Below, one piece after another: positions 22,574 to 23,790 of a stretch of 23,790 bases of DNA. The position numbers were made by a program, and so were the translations under genes. The notes under the pieces were generated by a model. The model was not told the origin of the DNA. It was given only the letters and a program-made list of their open reading frames with translations, and searched no databases. Source of the DNA: an uncultured Collinsella sp. (lineage in GTDB: Bacteria; Actinomycetota; Coriobacteriia; Coriobacteriales; Coriobacteriaceae); assembly GCA_900541475.1 (NCBI GenBank), contig UQJV01000034.1, forward strand, positions 1-23,790. The letters are read 5' to 3'. Numbering within the stretch: position 1 is the first letter of the stretch; every line of letters starts with the position of its first letter.

Positions 22574-22609
22574 AAAAAGACCGCCGGCGCGGGGGCGGCG
22601 CCGGCGGTC
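22574..22609 (-). terminator. Terminator of the small hypothetical gene
   Basis: A perfect 12-bp GC-rich stem (GACCGCCGGCGC at 22579-22590 with GCGCCGGCGGTC at 22598-22609) has a 7-nt loop. TTTTT follows on the minus strand (plus A 22574-22578). It lies 27 bp after the stop codon. Confidence 0.92.
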
Positions 22610-22636
22610 ACGCGAGAATAGCGATGTATTTGCCCG

Positions 22637-22927
22637 TTAGGCAGCGACGGCCTCGTAGACCGTGGCGCCCGCAAAGCTGTCGTGCAGGCTCTTGCCGCAG
22701 ATCCAGGGCAGCTCAACGACCTCGCAGACCGTATTGACCAGCTCGGAGCAGTCAGTAAAATGGCCCTTATCGTTGAGGGCCTCGCAATCCTGGACACGCC
22801 AGTACCCATCGGTATGCGTGATGTAGTACTCGTGGTTGTCGATCGTCACAAAAGCACGCGTCTTGGAACGCAGCAGCTTCAGAAATCCTTCGAAATCAGT
22901 CTCGACGACATCTCCAGCCTGGAACAT
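22637..22927 (-). CDS. Small conserved-looking hypothetical protein
   Basis: This 96-residue protein has no membrane helix or signal peptide. It begins MFQAGDVVETDFEGFLKLLRSK and continues with a mixed alpha/beta pattern including TIDNHEYYITHTDGYWRVQD. Aromatic residues and acidic stretches are plentiful, and four Cys are present (VQDC, FTDC, NTVC, WICG), though not in a clear metal-binding spacing. I do not recognise a characterised family; its look resembles small proteins I associate with Coriobacteria, which is only an impression. GGAGGTAAC stands upstream of the ATG at 22927; an earlier in-frame start was rejected. It has its own promoter region, shared in divergent orientation with the nitroreductase gene, and a strong terminator. 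Confidence 0.85.
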   Translation of the reverse strand: MFQAGDVVETDFEGFLKLLRSKTRAFVTIDNHEYYITHTDGYWRVQDCEALNDKGHFTDCSELVNTVCEVVELPWICGKSLHDSFAGATVYEAVAA

Positions 22928-22962
22928 GATAGTTACCTCCTGGCCCAGCGCCACCACAGCGC

Positions 22963-23004
22963 ATTGATAAACGTTGGTACCCCTTTAGTAAAACCTTTAT
23001 CAAT
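22963..23004. promoter_or_regulatory. 9-bp inverted repeat in the divergent promoter region
   Basis: ATTGATAAA (22963-22971) and TTTATCAAT (22996-23004) are perfect inverted copies with a 24-bp spacer, so the half-sites start 33 bp apart, about three helix turns. On the minus strand TTTACT and TATCAA at 17-bp spacing form a possible promoter of the 96-residue gene within it. The remaining sequence to 23222 is AT-rich for this genome and includes AAACGTTT (23060-23067). Confidence 0.45.
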
Positions 23005-23222
23005 GGATATGCGCCCCTGTTTTAGGCAAGTGGTAAAAAACCGCAGGGTAGACGGGATAAAACGTTTAACCATCTCATCAGTTTCTCACATTCTTGCCGC
23101 AGTTTTATGCAAGTCGACTTTTCCGATTGGTAGCTATTGCTGTTTGGGGCCCTCTGCGCGATTACGGCTACGGCGCGACGGGTAAGAACGGAGCATCTGC
23201 AACGCCATCGCTAGGAGAACTC

Positions 23223-23744
23223 ATGGAGACCATCGAAGCGCTCATCCATCGCCGCAGCTGCCGCAACTACAGCGATCGCCCCGTCGAAGCCGAAAAGCTC
23301 GCACGCATTATCGAGGCCGGCCAGTACGCGCCCAGCGGCATGGGGCGCCAGCCAGTGACGTTTGTCGCCGTTACCGACCCCGCGACCGTCGAGCGCCTCT
23401 CGCAGCTCAATGCTCAAGTCATGGGCAGCAACGGCGACCCCTTCTACGGCGCCAAAACCGTTGTGGTGGTGCTCGTCGACCGCAGCGTGCCGACGCACCT
23501 CGAAGACGGCTCGCTCGCCATGGGCAACCTGCTCAACGCAGCCTATGCGCTGGGTGTTGATTCGTGCTGGATTCATCGCGCCCACGAGGTTTTCGATTCG
23601 CCCGAGGGCCTGGAGCTGCTGGCCAGCTGGGGTCTGCCCGCCGACGGAAGCCTGCGCGGCGTCGGCAACTGCATTCTGGGCTATGCCGAGGACGCGCTTC
23701 CCGAAGCAAAGCCGCGCCGCGACAACGTGGTGTACGTCAGATAA
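23223..23744 (+). CDS. Nitroreductase-family FMN oxidoreductase
   Basis: This 173-residue protein belongs to the nitroreductase superfamily of FMN-dependent, NAD(P)H-using oxidoreductases, which usually work as homodimers. The N-terminal IHRRSCRNYSDRPVE is the standard FMN-phosphate motif (R-R-S-x-R), followed by ARIIEAGQYAPSGMGRQPV, which contacts the flavin, and GVGNCILGYAE near the end. It is on the short side for the family (170-220). The ATG at 23223 was chosen because AGGAGAA stands upstream and the frame before it, starting at a TTG, has no family similarity. The natural substrate is unknown; such enzymes reduce nitro compounds, quinones or flavins. The neighbour is the divergent 96-residue gene, with a repeat-bearing 295-bp region between them. 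Confidence 0.92.
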   Translation: METIEALIHRRSCRNYSDRPVEAEKLARIIEAGQYAPSGMGRQPVTFVAVTDPATVERLSQLNAQVMGSNGDPFYGAKTVVVVLVDRSVPTHLEDGSLAMGNLLNAAYALGVDSCWIHRAHEVFDSPEGLELLASWGLPADGSLRGVGNCILGYAEDALPEAKPRRDNVVYVR

Positions 23745-23749
23745 ACAGT

Positions 23750-23773
23750 TCCGCCGTTCTACCGAACGGCGGA
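23750..23773 (+). terminator. Hairpin after the nitroreductase gene
   Basis: A 10-bp perfect stem (TCCGCCGTTC at 23750-23759 with GAACGGCGGA at 23764-23773) has a 4-nt loop, 5 bp after the stop codon. No T-run follows on the plus strand, so it is a weak terminator or an mRNA-end stabilising structure. Confidence 0.5.
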
Positions 23774-23790
23774 CCGGCCGACGCTGCGCG

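Noticed and set aside
1..23790. CRISPR arrays, insertion sequences, integrases, tRNA attachment sites
   Set aside because: I saw no regularly spaced direct repeats, no transposase or integrase frame, and no tRNA gene in the window.

Overview
The window is a compact, GC-rich stretch of bacterial chromosome. It most likely comes from a gut Coriobacteriia (Actinomycetota), with Collinsella or a close relative as the best guess. That guess rests on the gene mix (two LytTR two-component systems, a UMF1-type MFS transporter, carbamate kinase, a heterodimeric ABC exporter, a small Coriobacteria-like hypothetical protein), the strong GC bias with long antisense shadow reading frames, and the style of the short palindromic repeats. 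It is an inference, since no rRNA or other marker gene is present. Most genes lie on the minus strand. Only the C39-like peptidase, cysE and the nitroreductase are on the plus strand. I found no tRNA, rRNA, CRISPR array, insertion sequence or intact phage gene.

Layout. 1-242: end of an off-window plus-strand unit, then an unassigned stretch. 243-710: YfcE-type phosphoesterase. 805-4121: a minus-strand unit of glycosyltransferase, LytS-like sensor kinase and LytTR response regulator; the first two overlap by ATGA. 4292-5551: UMF1/Atg22-like MFS transporter. 5776-6720: zinc-dependent phospholipase C-like protein. 6813-8977: a second LytS/LytTR pair, paralogous to the first. 9089-11948: metal-dependent amidohydrolase and an APC-family permease. 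12308-13312: membrane-anchored C39-like cysteine peptidase. 13575-14537: carbamate kinase. 14538-15198: 660 bp without an intact gene, holding an ARG-box-like site, an apparently frameshifted excisionase-type HTH reading frame and a possible structured RNA. 15199-16251: branched-chain aminotransferase. 16540-17187: DedA protein. 17412-18116: serine acetyltransferase. 18225-22469: marR plus two ABC exporter half-transporters in one tight operon. 22637-22927: small conserved-looking protein. 23223-23744: nitroreductase.

How the genes fit together. The marR-ABC-ABC block is a coherent drug or toxic-compound efflux operon. Its two ATPase subunits show the complementary site degeneracy of TM287/288-like heterodimers, and the marR promoter carries repeats that look like an autoregulatory operator. 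The two LytS/LytTR systems share an uncommon architecture (two membrane helices, GAF-like region, histidine kinase), and each starts directly behind a terminator-like hairpin, which suggests readthrough or attenuation. The permease, amidohydrolase and carbamate kinase may serve nitrogen-compound catabolism, but this is inferred from proximity and general function only.

I do not see an unmistakable new defence or mobile system. The most interesting leads are the paralogous sensor pairs with their hairpin leaders, the glycosyltransferase coupled to a sensor kinase, the 660-bp decayed or RNA-bearing gap, and the several palindromic repeats.
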